Assembly: GCA_949288715.1 (NCBI GenBank)
Contig: CASELH010000073.1
Location: 1-35,052 of the forward strand
Length of the DNA: 35,052 bases
Origin: an uncultured Bacteroides sp.
GTDB lineage: Bacteria; Bacteroidota; Bacteroidia; Bacteroidales; Bacteroidaceae
Reading direction: 5' to 3'
Shown: positions 15,368 to 24,025 of the stretch, piece by piece
Position numbering within the stretch: the first letter of the stretch is position 1
Layout of the letters: every line of letters starts with the position of its first letter
The notes under the pieces: model-generated
Database searches by the model: none
Seen by the model: the letters and a program-made list of their open reading frames with translations, nothing else
Told to the model about the DNA's origin: nothing
Program-made: the position numbers and the translations under genes

Positions 15368-15503
15368 AAATGGGAATTTATATGGCACACTGATGACACA
15401 GATTCTACGTGATGACCACAGATACATAGCGAAAAAATAAAAACTGTGTTAATCTGTCCCATCTGTGTCATCTGTGTGCCGCCCCGCTAAATTATTATTT
15501 AAT
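15368..15503 (+). repeat. Long hairpin repeat, copy B
   Basis: It matches copy A in order and sequence, including ACGTGATGACCACAGATAC and GCCCCGCTAAATTATTATTT. It lacks the internal duplication of copy A's right arm, and one arm base differs (CACACTGATGACACAGAT). It ends 9 nt before the ATG at 15513, so the large hairpin lies in the leader of the first tip gene. A longer frame starting at 15465 merely reads the repeat. Confidence 0.9.
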
Positions 15504-15512
15504 TATTTTGAA

Positions 15513-18272
15513 ATGAAACATATTTTGCACATCTTCTGTTGTTTAGCCCTCGGGCTGCTGGCCCTGCTGGCCTCGTGCTACGACGGCTGGGACGAGCAGG
15601 TAGCTCCTTTAGCTTCCGGGGGCGAGGCCGTGGTGAAGGTTAGCGTGCCTGCGGGCGGCGGCTTTGGCACCAAGGCTTATGGCGATGCCACCGAGGCCGA
15701 GCGCGCCATCCACAGCCTGTGGCTACTGGCCTATCCTGTGGGCGGGGAGGACGGCGAGGCGCTGGTGTGCCCCCTCAACGGGAGCGGCACGCTGGAGCAC
15801 GACACCTGGCGCACCTACAACGTGCGCATGAAGCTGGGCAAGTATAATGTCTACGTGGTGGCCAATGTGGAGGGCATCAGCACAAGCACCACGGAAACTG
15901 AATTGAAGAACATATCTTTGAACTACACCACAGGCAACAGCAGCGACCTGCAATGGCAGCTGCCCAACGTGCCCGACGGCCTGCCCATGGTGTACCAAAG
16001 CACAGAACCCTTTGAAGTGACCGCGCAGGGCGGCACCATCTGGGCAGAACTGGAGTTTACCTGCGTGAAGGTGACCTATACCTTGACTTTTGACAATACA
16101 GAGCAGACAGGCCGCTCTTTCTCCACCTTTGGCAAGAACTATCTGACAGTGGAGAATGTAACGGGCAAACAGATTGCCACGGAAGCCCCTTTGCTGCCTG
16201 ACTATGAACCACGGGCAGAGATGGAGTTGAAAGACAGTGAGAAGGGAGCCTTTAACGACTCGCGTGGTAGCGATGCAACCCCCGGTAAGTGGACTTATAC
16301 CGCCACCTTCTACCTGCCGGAGCACTACGTGGACAAGGACGAGCAGGACAAGCAAACCTACCTGGACATGACCGCCGCCCTCTACAGCGATGCGAACGAG
16401 AAGCGCGCCAACCTGCAATACACCATCCCCCTGGGTGGACGGGAGGACGGCACGGTGAACGCGGAAGGCTACGACCGCACGCAGCTCCGCCGGGGCACGT
16501 GGTATCAGATAACGGGCAACATAACCTCGCTGGGCGGGGTGATAGAGGCTACCGTGGCAGTGGCCGACTGGGAACCGGTAGGAGTAGAGGCTGACTTGGA
16601 GTCGCCATACCACTTGTGGGTAGAAAAAACGCTCATAGACAATCTGAAAGCCGGAGAGGAGGCAACGATAGCCTTAAAGACGGATGCGCCTTGGCTGGAG
16701 GTATCTTCTCCTGAGAACAATGACCACATTGATTGTTTTGTCGTTACTTTGAATAAAGACGAGGCTGGTAACTATACCTCGCTCACTGTTAAGGTGAACC
16801 CGCTGTTGGCACCCAACGATGAGGTAGATGAAGATGACCGCTATATCACGATTCGCATGGGCAAACCGGTTACGTATGATGAAATAGAATTGCTGTCAAA
16901 GCGAATCTATATAAGAGAGGTGGATACCAGTCCTTACTTCAAGGTAACTCCCTCGCAATACACCATCTACATCAGCGAGATTGGCACTGAGCCGCAATAC
17001 CCTGTGACTTTTACTTACGAGACCAACATGACGGGCGTGGAGGTGACGTGCGGGGGAAGTGATGTGTTGACAAATGGCATCACGTGAGACGAAAACAGCA
17101 ATGTCACCATAGCTGACAGCGGTCTGAAGGAGGATGGCACCGGCACCGTGACCGTCACCCTGGACAAACTCTACGACCCCAGCCTCTACACAAGAACACA
17201 GACTATCACCATAGACTACGTGGCGACGGACAACCGCGACGCTTCACTACGTGAGGAGGAGCAGACCACCGTCACCATTATCCCCAACGCACAGACCTAC
17301 CGCCTGCACTTCCGCCCAGTGACTGATGACTGGACGAATCCGCATATTTATGTGTACCAGGTGCTGTATGCACCGGATGGGAAGGAAGTGCGCATTCCCG
17401 ACTCCAATACCACGACCAATGAGTTTTCACACGCCGTGAGCTACTCTTTTACCGGCAAGCGCACTTTTAAGGGCTGGACAAGCCAAGGAGGCGAAGTGGA
17501 TAATCCGGGCACTGGAGGGTCAAGCGATATTGTGGATAAGGGTAGTTATTGGGAAGTACAAAGAAAGAATGGTACTACCGCATGGGAACCCAGTGATGCA
17601 AGCGCTGACTATGTTTATAACTTAAAAATAGACTATTGCCCTAATTTCCGTGAGGGAACAGACTGCACCAACTGTAACAACAAAGAGGTCAAACCTACTT
17701 GGCCGGGAGTAGCCATGAAAGAGGATGATGAAAACCCCGGTTGGTTTTACTTCGACCTGCCTGCCTTGGCAACACCGGGAATCACAATGATTATGTTTGC
17801 GGAAGGGCATGATGGACCTCTGCAAAACCAGGGCGAATCAAACGATGCCTATCGTGAAAGAGTTAAGAAGTTCCGTTATCCCGCCCACTTGATGCCCGGC
17901 GTTCCCCTCTACGACTACGCCGACAAGGACGGGTGGTTTCTCTATGATTATACCAAGGGGGATGATAACGGGTTTGTGGATGATAAGCCGGTGTCTATTA
18001 AATATCGCATTCATGTAGATGCAGTCAATCGTGGAAACCGTATCCATGTGTGGGAAGAAGGAGGGCGCGCCTTCACTGTGTGGGATGACCCTTCCGGTGA
18101 CTTGAAAACAGATTCCGAGGGTCGCAAGTATTTTGAATTTGAGTTATGGTCGCCTGTAAGTAAAAGAATTGGTTATAAATTTATAAATGATTCTGGTGAT
18201 TCGTGGATTGAAATAAGTGCATGGGAAAAAGTGACCGGAAAAGATTATGACTATGAATATACGATTAATTAA
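15513..18272 (+). pseudogene. Large fimbrial tip-type lipoprotein gene, interrupted by an in-frame TGA
   Basis: Without the stop this would be a protein of about 919 aa. It begins with a signal peptide and lipobox Leu-Leu-Ala-Ser-Cys (Cys22). A fimbrillin-like region follows (about 35-345; AIHSLWLLAYPV, KLGKYNVYVVANVEG). Next are BACON/Ig-like strands (about 366-600; LKTDAPWLEVSSPENNDH) and two C-terminal CBM26-like segments (about 605-919; KPTWPGVAMKEDDENPGWFY and NRIHVWEEGGRAFTVWDD). TGA at 17085-17087 is codon 525. The same frame continues directly with DENSNVTIADSGLKE, so one G-to-A change of a TGG Trp is the simplest cause. As read, only a 524-aa product lacking the C-terminal modules is made. 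The next gene overlaps its end by 26 nt. Confidence 0.85.
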
Positions 18273-21200
18273 ATATTGGCTTTGTGGTATCCTCCTCGCC
18301 CTGGCTTCCTGCGCGGACGAGGAACTGGTGCAGACTCCTTCGGGCAACTACAAGGACGGCGACCTGGTGGCGCTGAACTTCACCGTCAGCGTGCCCCGCG
18401 CGGAGGAGGTGGCGATGACGCGCGCCGTCGGCGATGAGCAGGAAGATATCAACGAGGTTTGTGTGCTGGTATTTGGCTCAACAAGCAGCAGTAGCAGCGC
18501 AGAACAGATAGCCTATGTAAAGCAGGATGAGCTGGAAGATGTGTCGACCGGCAATGGTGTGGTGCGCAAGCGCTTTACCTTGCAGCTGGAGGCGGCTATC
18601 CAAGACAAGGTAATCTTTTTCGTGGCCAATGCCAACGATAAGTTACGTGAAATAGAAGACTCTGGTAAGAACATTACACAGGGCTATGTGGGGCGGAATT
18701 ATTTGGATAGTGATGAAAACGTGGAATATGATGTGGAGTCGGTATTGGCTGCCAAGCATGTGATGTGCGGTAGGGTGCAATCTCCCATCCCCGGCGTGGA
18801 GCTGTTGAGTCAAGACATCATGCTGAAACGTTCGTATGCCCAAATGACGGTGGAAGTGAGTAAGGAAGTGACCAACTTCAAGCTGGAGAAGTTTTACCTT
18901 TGCCACGCCAACACGACGGGTACTTTGCTGGATGGTTATTTTGGTACCCGTGGTTTTGTTAGCAATTTTACTGTTCAAACTCCCGACCCGGTGATAGATG
19001 AAATACAAGATGATGACTGGATGAAAGAGGCCGATGGCATACAATATATTGGGCCGACAAATGAAGTGAGAGGGGATATGGATGAAAGAGGTGAATTGAC
19101 CCTTTTGGTAAAAGGCAGTTACCTGGAAGAAGGACAAACTGCTTGGAAAACATATTATTACTATTCTCGTCTGGAGATTACTGATGAGGATTATGATGAA
19201 GTTTATCTTAACTTTTTCAGTAACCATCATTACAGGGTAACCATCAAGGAGGTAAACCGCATAGGCTATGACAACAATGTGGCGGGAATAAAAGGGGCTT
19301 TGACTGCGAACGAAACGAGTGGTGGTATGTTGGTTGAAATTGCAGACATAGAGCTAAGCAGCCGCAACATGGCCAGCGACGGTGTGACGGAAATAGGCGT
19401 GCAGAGCGACACGCTGTGGATAGAAGGCACGAAGCAAGGGGCTAAGGTTGATTTTAACGTGACGGTTTGCCCGCCTGTTACAGAGGACAATGCCCAAATA
19501 ATTTGCACCTGGGATAAGGAGCAAGCTCCTTGGCTGGAGGTGACGCAAGGAACAACAACGAAAGAGAGCAATACCCAGTTCCCTGACCAGTCGGAACCTT
19601 ATGATTATTATTCCTTGACAGGGATAACCTTCAGCACCAAAACCGCCAACCCCGCCGGCGAACGCCGCGAGGCCCGCGTGGGCATCTCGTGCCGGGGCGT
19701 GATGACGTATGTGACGGTGATACAGGAACCGGAGTTTTGCGCAGACCGGTTTGGCACGGTGACCGTGAAAGTGAAGGAGTGCGACCGCAATGAAAGCACT
19801 TGGGAGGCTATCAACTGGCAGTGGCTGGGTGGTGGGCAGGCATATCAGTATTGGGACTTTATCCGTGGCACGGACGGCACTACGGATGTGAAAGGTATCC
19901 TTCCCGACGATATGGGCGGCAAGGTGCGCACGGAGGGCTTCCATGCGCCGATGTCGGACTTCCAGCAATTTGTCTAGACCTTCACCGTGCCCAGTGGCGG
20001 GGATTATACAGGTTGCCAATGGCACATTGAACTGGATGAGGAATACAAGGACAAACTGCTGTTTTGGACGGGCGAAGACGCGACTACAGGGCAAGGCCAG
20101 ACCATTGACAACTTTATCTACGGGAAAGAAACAACCAATTTGTCGGGGCAAACTTTCACCTTCACCAACAGCCTGCTGGACTTGCAGGAAAACGGCGTGG
20201 TGGACATCACCGAAGATGCCTACCGCTACGGCAAAGACGCTTTCCGCATCGTGGTGACCTATCCCCAGCAAGGCGACCAGGAGGCTCGGACGGAAACTTA
20301 TGCCTACGACCTCTATCACACGGGCGTGTTCAACTACGATGGCGGGCAAAGCGACCTCCGCGTAGATGGGCAAGACGAGGCGGGCTGGTATTACTACGAA
20401 GTCATCTTGATGGGCAGCAACTACTGGCTGGACCGCAACCTGGGCGCAACCTCGTCGGCCTACTACGTGAAGGAGGGCAACGTGGGCGATGCCGCTGCCA
20501 CAGGCGGCTTGTACCGCATAGCCAATGCCCCAAGTAACAACGCAGTAACCTTGGTGGAGGGCGACGAGTGGGAGGAGATTGCGCCCAAGGGCTTCCGCGT
20601 GCCCACCATGACGGAGTTCCGGGCACTGGCATCAGACAGCCGCTTCTGCCAGGAGATGGAGGGCAGCTATTGGGGCGCGCTACGACACCGGCAAGCCTGA
20701 CCAGGGCACGGTATACTTCCCCAAAAACGGCATGTGGTATGGCGGCAGCGCGGCGGGCTCGGGCAGCACGGGCTACTACTGGACACAGACCGAGGCCTTG
20801 GGCGCCAGCGGCAACGAGCAGGGCTACTGGCTGCAAAACATGCAGCTAGCGGGCAGCAATGCATCGGGCTCGCGCTACCGCATCTATGCCGACGGGCAGA
20901 ATTACCCCACGGGCATGTCCGTGCGCTGCGTGTACAACAGCCGCGTGGTGGAGACGCTGCACAAGTACGAGTGCTACGTGAAGGGCTACACCCACGTGTT
21001 CCTCTACAACGATGAGGGCAACGGCAACCGCACCTACCTCAACGCTTGGCCGGGCGACATGATTTGCATTAATGACCCGAATGCCCTGAATATGTACCAC
21101 ACCTTCACCTTTTCCTCCATGGTGAGGTATGACAACCTGAAGGTGGTGTTCAATGTGGTGGACAATAAAGGGAAGGTTATTGAAACTTATCCAGCGGGAG

Positions 21201-21283
21201 GATTGGCCTTGAAAGAAGGCCAGCCGGCTAAGTTCTTCCATAAGGGAGGAACGGGCTGGACGGATACGGCTACTGACTACTAA
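18247..21283 (+). pseudogene. Second large tip-type lipoprotein gene, broken by a TAG and a frameshift
   Basis: The restored product would be about 1010 aa. It has lipobox Leu-Ala-Ser-Cys (Cys20 from ATG 18253) and a fimbrillin-like region with AMTRAVGDEQ, similar to the fimbrillin's STRAVTG cut site. A BACON-like domain follows (about 370-495; CTWDKEQAPWLEVTQG). A FISUMP-type domain comes next (YWLDRNLGATSSAYY, GFRVPTMTEFRAL, TGYYWTQTEAL, MSVRCVYN), then a CBM26-like end (HVFLYNDEGNGNRTYLNAWPG, LKVVFNVVDNKG). TAG at 19975-19977 interrupts at codon 575, after which the same frame resumes with TFTVPSGGDYTG. Near 20674-20681, in GGGGCGCGC, the frame shifts by one base, and YDTGKPDQGTVYFPKNG continues in the new frame to 21283. 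Confidence 0.85.
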
Positions 21284-21394
21284 CTACTACACAAAAGCTC
21301 ATGGTTTAACGTAATTAAGATTGTTTGTTTTGTTTGTGATATCAGAACCTTAAAAGCATCCGTGTGAACACAAAATTGAAGGTTAATTATTGGT

Positions 21395-21429
21395 GCGGGC
21401 GGCTCGTGAGAGCTGTCCGCATGTTTTTT
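21395..21429 (+). terminator. Strong intrinsic terminator ending the fimbrial operon
   Basis: An 11-bp stem, GCGGGCGGCTC (21395-21405) with GAGCTGTCCGC (21410-21420) and two G-U pairs, is closed by a GTGA tetraloop. ATGTTTTTTG follows. It lies 111 nt after the second tip gene. Confidence 0.85.
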
Positions 21430-21440
21430 GTGGGGGGGGT

Positions 21441-21588
21441 AAATGATAATTTAGCGGGGCGGCACACAGATGACACAGATGGGACAGATTTACACAGTTT
21501 TTATTTTTTCACTATGTATCTGTGGTCATCACGTAGAAGTCATCACGTAGAATCTGTGTCATCTGTGTGCCATATAAATTCCCATTTA
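21441..21588 (-). repeat. Long hairpin repeat, copy C (inverted relative to A and B)
   Basis: Its reverse complement matches copies A and B from end to end, with both arms intact (GGCACACAGATGACACAGAT at 21461-21480). The loop carries a tandem duplication of TCATCACGTAGAAG that copies A and B lack. It fills most of the 388-bp gap between the fimbrial terminator and the micro-protein array. A frame at 21364-21795 that crosses it is not a gene. Confidence 0.9.
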
Positions 21589-21640
21589 GCCAGCAGGCAT
21601 AATTTCCCCGAAAAGCTGCGTGTATTTAGCTCGATTTTTA

Positions 21641-21648
21641 TATCTTTG
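21641..21648 (+). promoter_or_regulatory. Putative -7 box (TATCTTTG) for the micro-protein array
   Basis: TATCTTTG fits TAnnTTTG and lies 23 nt before the first array ATG (21672). No clear -33 TTTG is seen at the normal spacing. The leader would be only about 15-20 nt. Confidence 0.45.
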
Positions 21649-21671
21649 CAAATGAAGACAGATATGCAGTT

Positions 21672-21914
21672 ATGGGCAGTTGGGAAAGACAGCAGGAAGC
21701 AAAGACGGAGGCACGGGAGAAAGACAGGACGAGGCGGGAGAAACTTGCCGGGTATTTCTTTGACTTGTCAAAACTGTGCTTTGCGGGCATGGTGATAGGT
21801 GTGGTTTTGCCTCTTTTCTCAAATACAGAGGATGTAAAGATGTGGCTTATTACTTCATTGGGCATTGTGTTAACGACATTGTCGGCACTGCTGGCAAACA
21901 AAATATTGAAATGA
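21672..21914 (+). CDS. Small two-helix membrane protein, array unit 1 (DUF6722-like)
   Basis: The product is 80 aa. A very charged N-terminus (MGSWERQQEAKTEAREKDRT) is followed by EKLAGYFFDLSKLCFAGMVIGVVLPLF. The first likely helix spans about 32-50. After a short NTEDVK turn comes a second helix (about 57-77, MWLITSLGIVLTTLSALLA), and the protein ends KILK. The pattern resembles Bacteroides proteins annotated DUF6722, whose function is unknown; I give that name from memory. The stop is 6 nt before a 34-aa gene, suggesting coupled translation. Probably an inner-membrane protein. Confidence 0.75.
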   Translation: MGSWERQQEAKTEAREKDRTRREKLAGYFFDLSKLCFAGMVIGVVLPLFSNTEDVKMWLITSLGIVLTTLSALLANKILK

Positions 21915-21920
21915 TATAAT

Positions 21921-22025
21921 ATGGATGCATTGATTGTGATATTTTCTGTAGGTATTGCCATTGTGGGTGGCATATATCTCTGGACTTTTACCAAGCCCGG
22001 CAGGAAATGGCTGGCGGGGCTGTGA
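21921..22025 (+). CDS. 34-aa single-helix micro-protein, array unit 1
   Basis: The product starts MDALIVIFSVGIAIVGGIYL and ends with the basic tail WTFTKPGRKWLAGL. One membrane helix (about 4-23) is followed by about 11 basic/aromatic residues, so N-out/C-in is likely. The start lies 6 nt after the upstream stop. Two paralogues of exactly 34 aa follow at 22295 and 22502 with the same plan and tail (T-K-x-G-(R/K)-K-W-L). That conservation of length and tail across three copies is the main evidence that the frame is translated. Function unknown. Confidence 0.7.
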   Translation: MDALIVIFSVGIAIVGGIYLWTFTKPGRKWLAGL

Positions 22026-22045
22026 TTTTTATATAAATAGAGTTT

Positions 22046-22291
22046 ATGGGCAATTGGGAAAGACAGCAGGAAGCAAAGACGGAGGCACGGGAGAAAGAAA
22101 AGCTAAGCCGGGAAGTGCTCGGAAAGTTTTTTTACGACCTTGCTAAGTTGACGTTTACTGCAATGGCGTTAGTGGGAGGCATATCATTGATAGTAGATGA
22201 GCCTCAGTTGAAACAAGGAGTATTGATGGGAATAGGCATTTGTCTGACATTCCTGTTCTCTTATATCGGATATAACATCTTAAAGCGGTAG
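22046..22291 (+). CDS. Small two-helix membrane protein, array unit 2 (DUF6722-like)
   Basis: The product is 81 aa. The first 17 residues equal those of unit 1 except Ser3 to Asn. The rest differs: REVLGKFFYDLAKLTFTAMA, LVGGISLIVDEPQLKQGVLM and GIGICLTFLFSYIGYNILKR. The two hydrophobic segments and the F-F-x-D-L-x-K-L core are kept. Its stop is 3 nt before the next 34-aa gene. The amino-acid pattern survives despite extensive base change, which indicates selection on the protein. Confidence 0.75.
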   Translation: MGNWERQQEAKTEAREKEKLSREVLGKFFYDLAKLTFTAMALVGGISLIVDEPQLKQGVLMGIGICLTFLFSYIGYNILKR

Positions 22292-22294
22292 TGT

Positions 22295-22399
22295 ATGGAT
22301 TTTCTGATAATGTTCTTTTCTATCTGTTTGGTAATAGCGATAGGAATAGCTGTTTGGATTAATACCAAGCCCGGCAAGAAGTGGCTTGCGGGGCTGTGA
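22295..22399 (+). CDS. 34-aa single-helix micro-protein, array unit 2
   Basis: It starts MDFLIMFFSICLVIAIGIAV and ends WINTKPGKKWLAGL. The length is the same as in unit 1, the C-terminal KPG(R/K)KWLAGL is kept, and the helix residues are different but equally hydrophobic. It begins 3 nt after the upstream stop, so translation is probably coupled. Function unknown. Confidence 0.7.
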   Translation: MDFLIMFFSICLVIAIGIAVWINTKPGKKWLAGL

Positions 22400-22419
22400 T
22401 TTTTATGTAAATAGAGTTT

Positions 22420-22499
22420 ATGGGCAGTTGGGAAAGACAGCAGGAGGCATTGCGACAACAGTGATATTGGCCATGATAGGAAATCAAATATTTAAGTGA
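22420..22499 (+). pseudogene. Deleted two-helix gene, array unit 3
   Basis: The frame opens like the others (MGSWERQQEA), then reads LRQQ and stops at 22462-22464. In a second frame the remaining bases give IATTVILAMIGNQIFK and a stop at 22497-22499, which matches the C-terminus of the family (compare LTTLSALLANKILK). About 165 nt have been lost and the ends joined out of frame. The 34-aa gene after it remains intact. Confidence 0.8.
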
Positions 22500-22501
22500 T
22501 T

Positions 22502-22606
22502 ATGGAAATATTGGCAATATTGTTTGGTATTACAACGCTGATAAGCGGAAGTATCTTGCTGTGGCTTCACACCAAAGGTGGGAAGAAATGGCTGACTGAC
22601 TTATAA
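22502..22606 (+). CDS. 34-aa single-helix micro-protein, array unit 3
   Basis: It starts MEILAILFGITTLISGSILL and ends WLHTKGGKKWLTDL. It is the most divergent of the three, yet has identical length and the T-K-x-G-K-K-W-L-x-x-L tail. It stays open although its upstream partner gene is destroyed, which argues that the short protein matters on its own. It starts 2 nt after the remnant's stop. Confidence 0.65.
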   Translation: MEILAILFGITTLISGSILLWLHTKGGKKWLTDL

Positions 22607-22620
22607 ATGAATAGCAAAAG

Positions 22621-22627
22621 GGAGGAG
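22621..22627 (+). promoter_or_regulatory. Strong Shine-Dalgarno site (GGAGGAG)
   Basis: GGAGGAG lies 6 nt before ATG 22634. Such a strong site is unusual in this window, where most starts have only A/T-rich leaders, and it fixes the DUF2007 start. Confidence 0.7.
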
Positions 22628-22633
22628 TAAATT

Positions 22634-22876
22634 ATGAAAGAAGAAGACAAGAGCAAACTGATTGAGGTGTTTCACGGCTCGCTGTGGGAGGCCGAACTGG
22701 TAAAGGGCCTGTTGAATGACCGGGGTATTGAGGCGGCCATTCAGAACGGGCTGCTGGTGAACAACACGCTGCCCGAGAGCGCGATTGCCGTGGTGGTAGT
22801 GGTGAATGAGGCGGACTTTGAGGCGGCCATGCAGGTGATACGCGAACGCGAGAATGCCAGTGGCGCAGCGGATTGA
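22634..22876 (+). CDS. DUF2007-type small protein
   Basis: The product is 80 aa with no signal peptide. The pattern LIEVFHGSLWEAELVKGLLNDRGIEAAIQNG, then IAVVVVVNEADFEAAMQVI, fits the DUF2007 family (described as putative signal-transducing proteins): a compact alpha/beta fold with an ACT-like flavour. It ends 16 nt before proB and shares its direction, so it probably belongs to the proBA transcript. No catalytic residues are evident. A regulatory link to proline synthesis is only a guess from position. Confidence 0.8.
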   Translation: MKEEDKSKLIEVFHGSLWEAELVKGLLNDRGIEAAIQNGLLVNNTLPESAIAVVVVVNEADFEAAMQVIRERENASGAAD

Positions 22877-22892
22877 TAAGGCACAGGTAAGC

Positions 22893-24008
22893 ATGAAACA
22901 TTGTTTTTCCAGAATAACCGTCAAGGTGGGCAGCAATGTGCTGACACGGGCGGACGGCACGCTGGACGTGACGCGCATGTCCGCCTTGGTAGACCAGGTT
23001 GCCGCGCTGCACAGGGCGGGGGTGGAGGTCATCCTGGTGTCGTCGGGCGCGGTGGCGGCTGGGCGCAATGAGGTGCGCGCGCAGCATAAGCTGGACAGCG
23101 TGGACCAACGCCAGCTGTTTTCTGCCGTGGGGCAGGTGAAGCTGATAAACCGCTACTACGAGCTGTTTCGCGAACACGGCATCCCCGTGGGGCAGGTGCT
23201 GACGATGAAAGAGAGTTTCAGCACCCGGCGCCATTACCTCAACCAGAAGAACTGCATGACGGTAATGCTGGAGAATGGGGTGATTCCCATCGTGAATGAA
23301 AACGACACGGTGTCGGTGAGCGAGCTGATGTTTACCGATAATGATGAGCTGTCGGGCTTGATAGCCTCGATGATGAATGCCCAAATGCTGATTCTGCTGA
23401 CCAATGTGGATGGCATTTATGACGGCCCGCCTGCCGACCCGGCTTCCGCAGTAATTCCGGAGATAGGGCGCGGGCAGGCGTTGGAGGGTTTTATCCAGAC
23501 TACGCGCTCCAGCTTTGGGCGCGGGGGCATGCTGACGAAGACGAGCATTGCCCGCAAGGTGGCCGATGAGGGCATTGTGGTGGTTATAGCCAACGGAAAG
23601 CGTGAACAGGTGCTGCCCGACATTCTGCAGGCTGAAGAGCGCCGGCTGGCCGGCGGCGGGGCAGGTGAGAACTCGTTGCCCTACACCCGCTTCACCCCTT
23701 CTGCTTCTCCGGCCTCCAGCATCAAGAAGTGGATAGCCCACAGCGAGGGTTTTACCAAAGGAGTGTTGCACGTCAACCGCCAGGCGGTGGAGTTGCTGTC
23801 ATCGGATAAAGCGGTGAGCATTCTACCCATAGGCATTACTGCCGTGGAAGGGGAGTTTGAAAAGGATGACCTGGTGCGGATAGTAGGCCCTGAGGGGCAG
23901 CCTGTGGGAGTGGGAAAAGCCAACTGCACCTCCGCGCAAGCCCGTGAGGACATAGGGCAGCACGGCAAGAAGCCTGTGGTGCATTATGATTATTTGTATA
24001 TAGAGTAA
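22893..24008 (+). CDS. proB: Glutamate 5-kinase
   Basis: ProB phosphorylates glutamate with ATP, the first step of proline synthesis. The 371-aa product has the amino-acid-kinase fold: [15 protein letters not shown] at the N-terminus, [58 protein letters not shown] and [17 protein letters not shown]-terminal PUA domain (about 270-371, starting [20 protein letters not shown]) is present, as in full-length ProB. I chose ATG 22893; an in-frame ATG at 22854 overlaps the DUF2007 gene and adds 13 unrelated residues. proA follows after 17 nt. Confidence 0.95.
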   Translation: MKHCFSRITVKVGSNVLTRADGTLDVTRMSALVDQVAALHRAGVEVILVSSGAVAAGRNEVRAQHKLDSVDQRQLFSAVGQVKLINRYYELFREHGIPVGQVLTMKESFSTRRHYLNQKNCMTVMLENGVIPIVNENDTVSVSELMFTDNDELSGLIASMMNAQMLILLTNVDGIYDGPPADPASAVIPEIGRGQALEGFIQTTRSSFGRGGMLTKTSIARKVADEGIVVVIANGKREQVLPDILQAEERRLAGGGAGENSLPYTRFTPSASPASSIKKWIAHSEGFTKGVLHVNRQAVELLSSDKAVSILPIGITAVEGEFEKDDLVRIVGPEGQPVGVGKANCTSAQAREDIGQHGKKPVVHYDYLYIE

Positions 24009-24025
24009 TAGGTGTACTTTTCAAT

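Larger units (their letters stand above)
21672..22606 (+). repeat. Tandem array of three two-gene units, 374-bp period
   Basis: The units begin at ATG 21672, 22046 and 22420, exactly 374 bp apart each time. The opening 53 nt of units 1 and 2 differ at one position, and unit 3 keeps 30 of them. The junction from the 34-aa gene's C-terminus through the spacer (GGGGCTGTGATTTTTAT.TAAATAGAGTTT) is nearly identical at 22015-22045 and 22389-22419. Sequences between these blocks have diverged strongly, so the duplication is old or the shared block is kept by conversion or selection. Confidence 0.9.

Noticed and set aside
17085-19977. Programmed recoding of TGA and TAG in the tip genes (Trp/Sec/Pyl or suppression)
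   Set aside because: TGA and TAG end other intact genes here, for example the DUF6242 gene (TGA) and proA (TAG). No SECIS-like structure was evident, and a nearby frameshift favours decay.
20674-20681. Programmed frameshift site in GGGGCGCGC
   Set aside because: It is not a known slippery heptamer, and the gene already carries an upstream nonsense codon. A simple indel is more likely.
21364-21795. A 143-aa plus-strand frame before the array
   Set aside because: It reads through the intrinsic terminator and hairpin copy C and overlaps the first array gene in another frame.
21672-22606. Classical type I toxin-antitoxin array
   Set aside because: The tiny hydrophobic proteins fit loosely, but I saw no antisense RNA promoter or complementary regulator, so it is kept only as one hypothesis.
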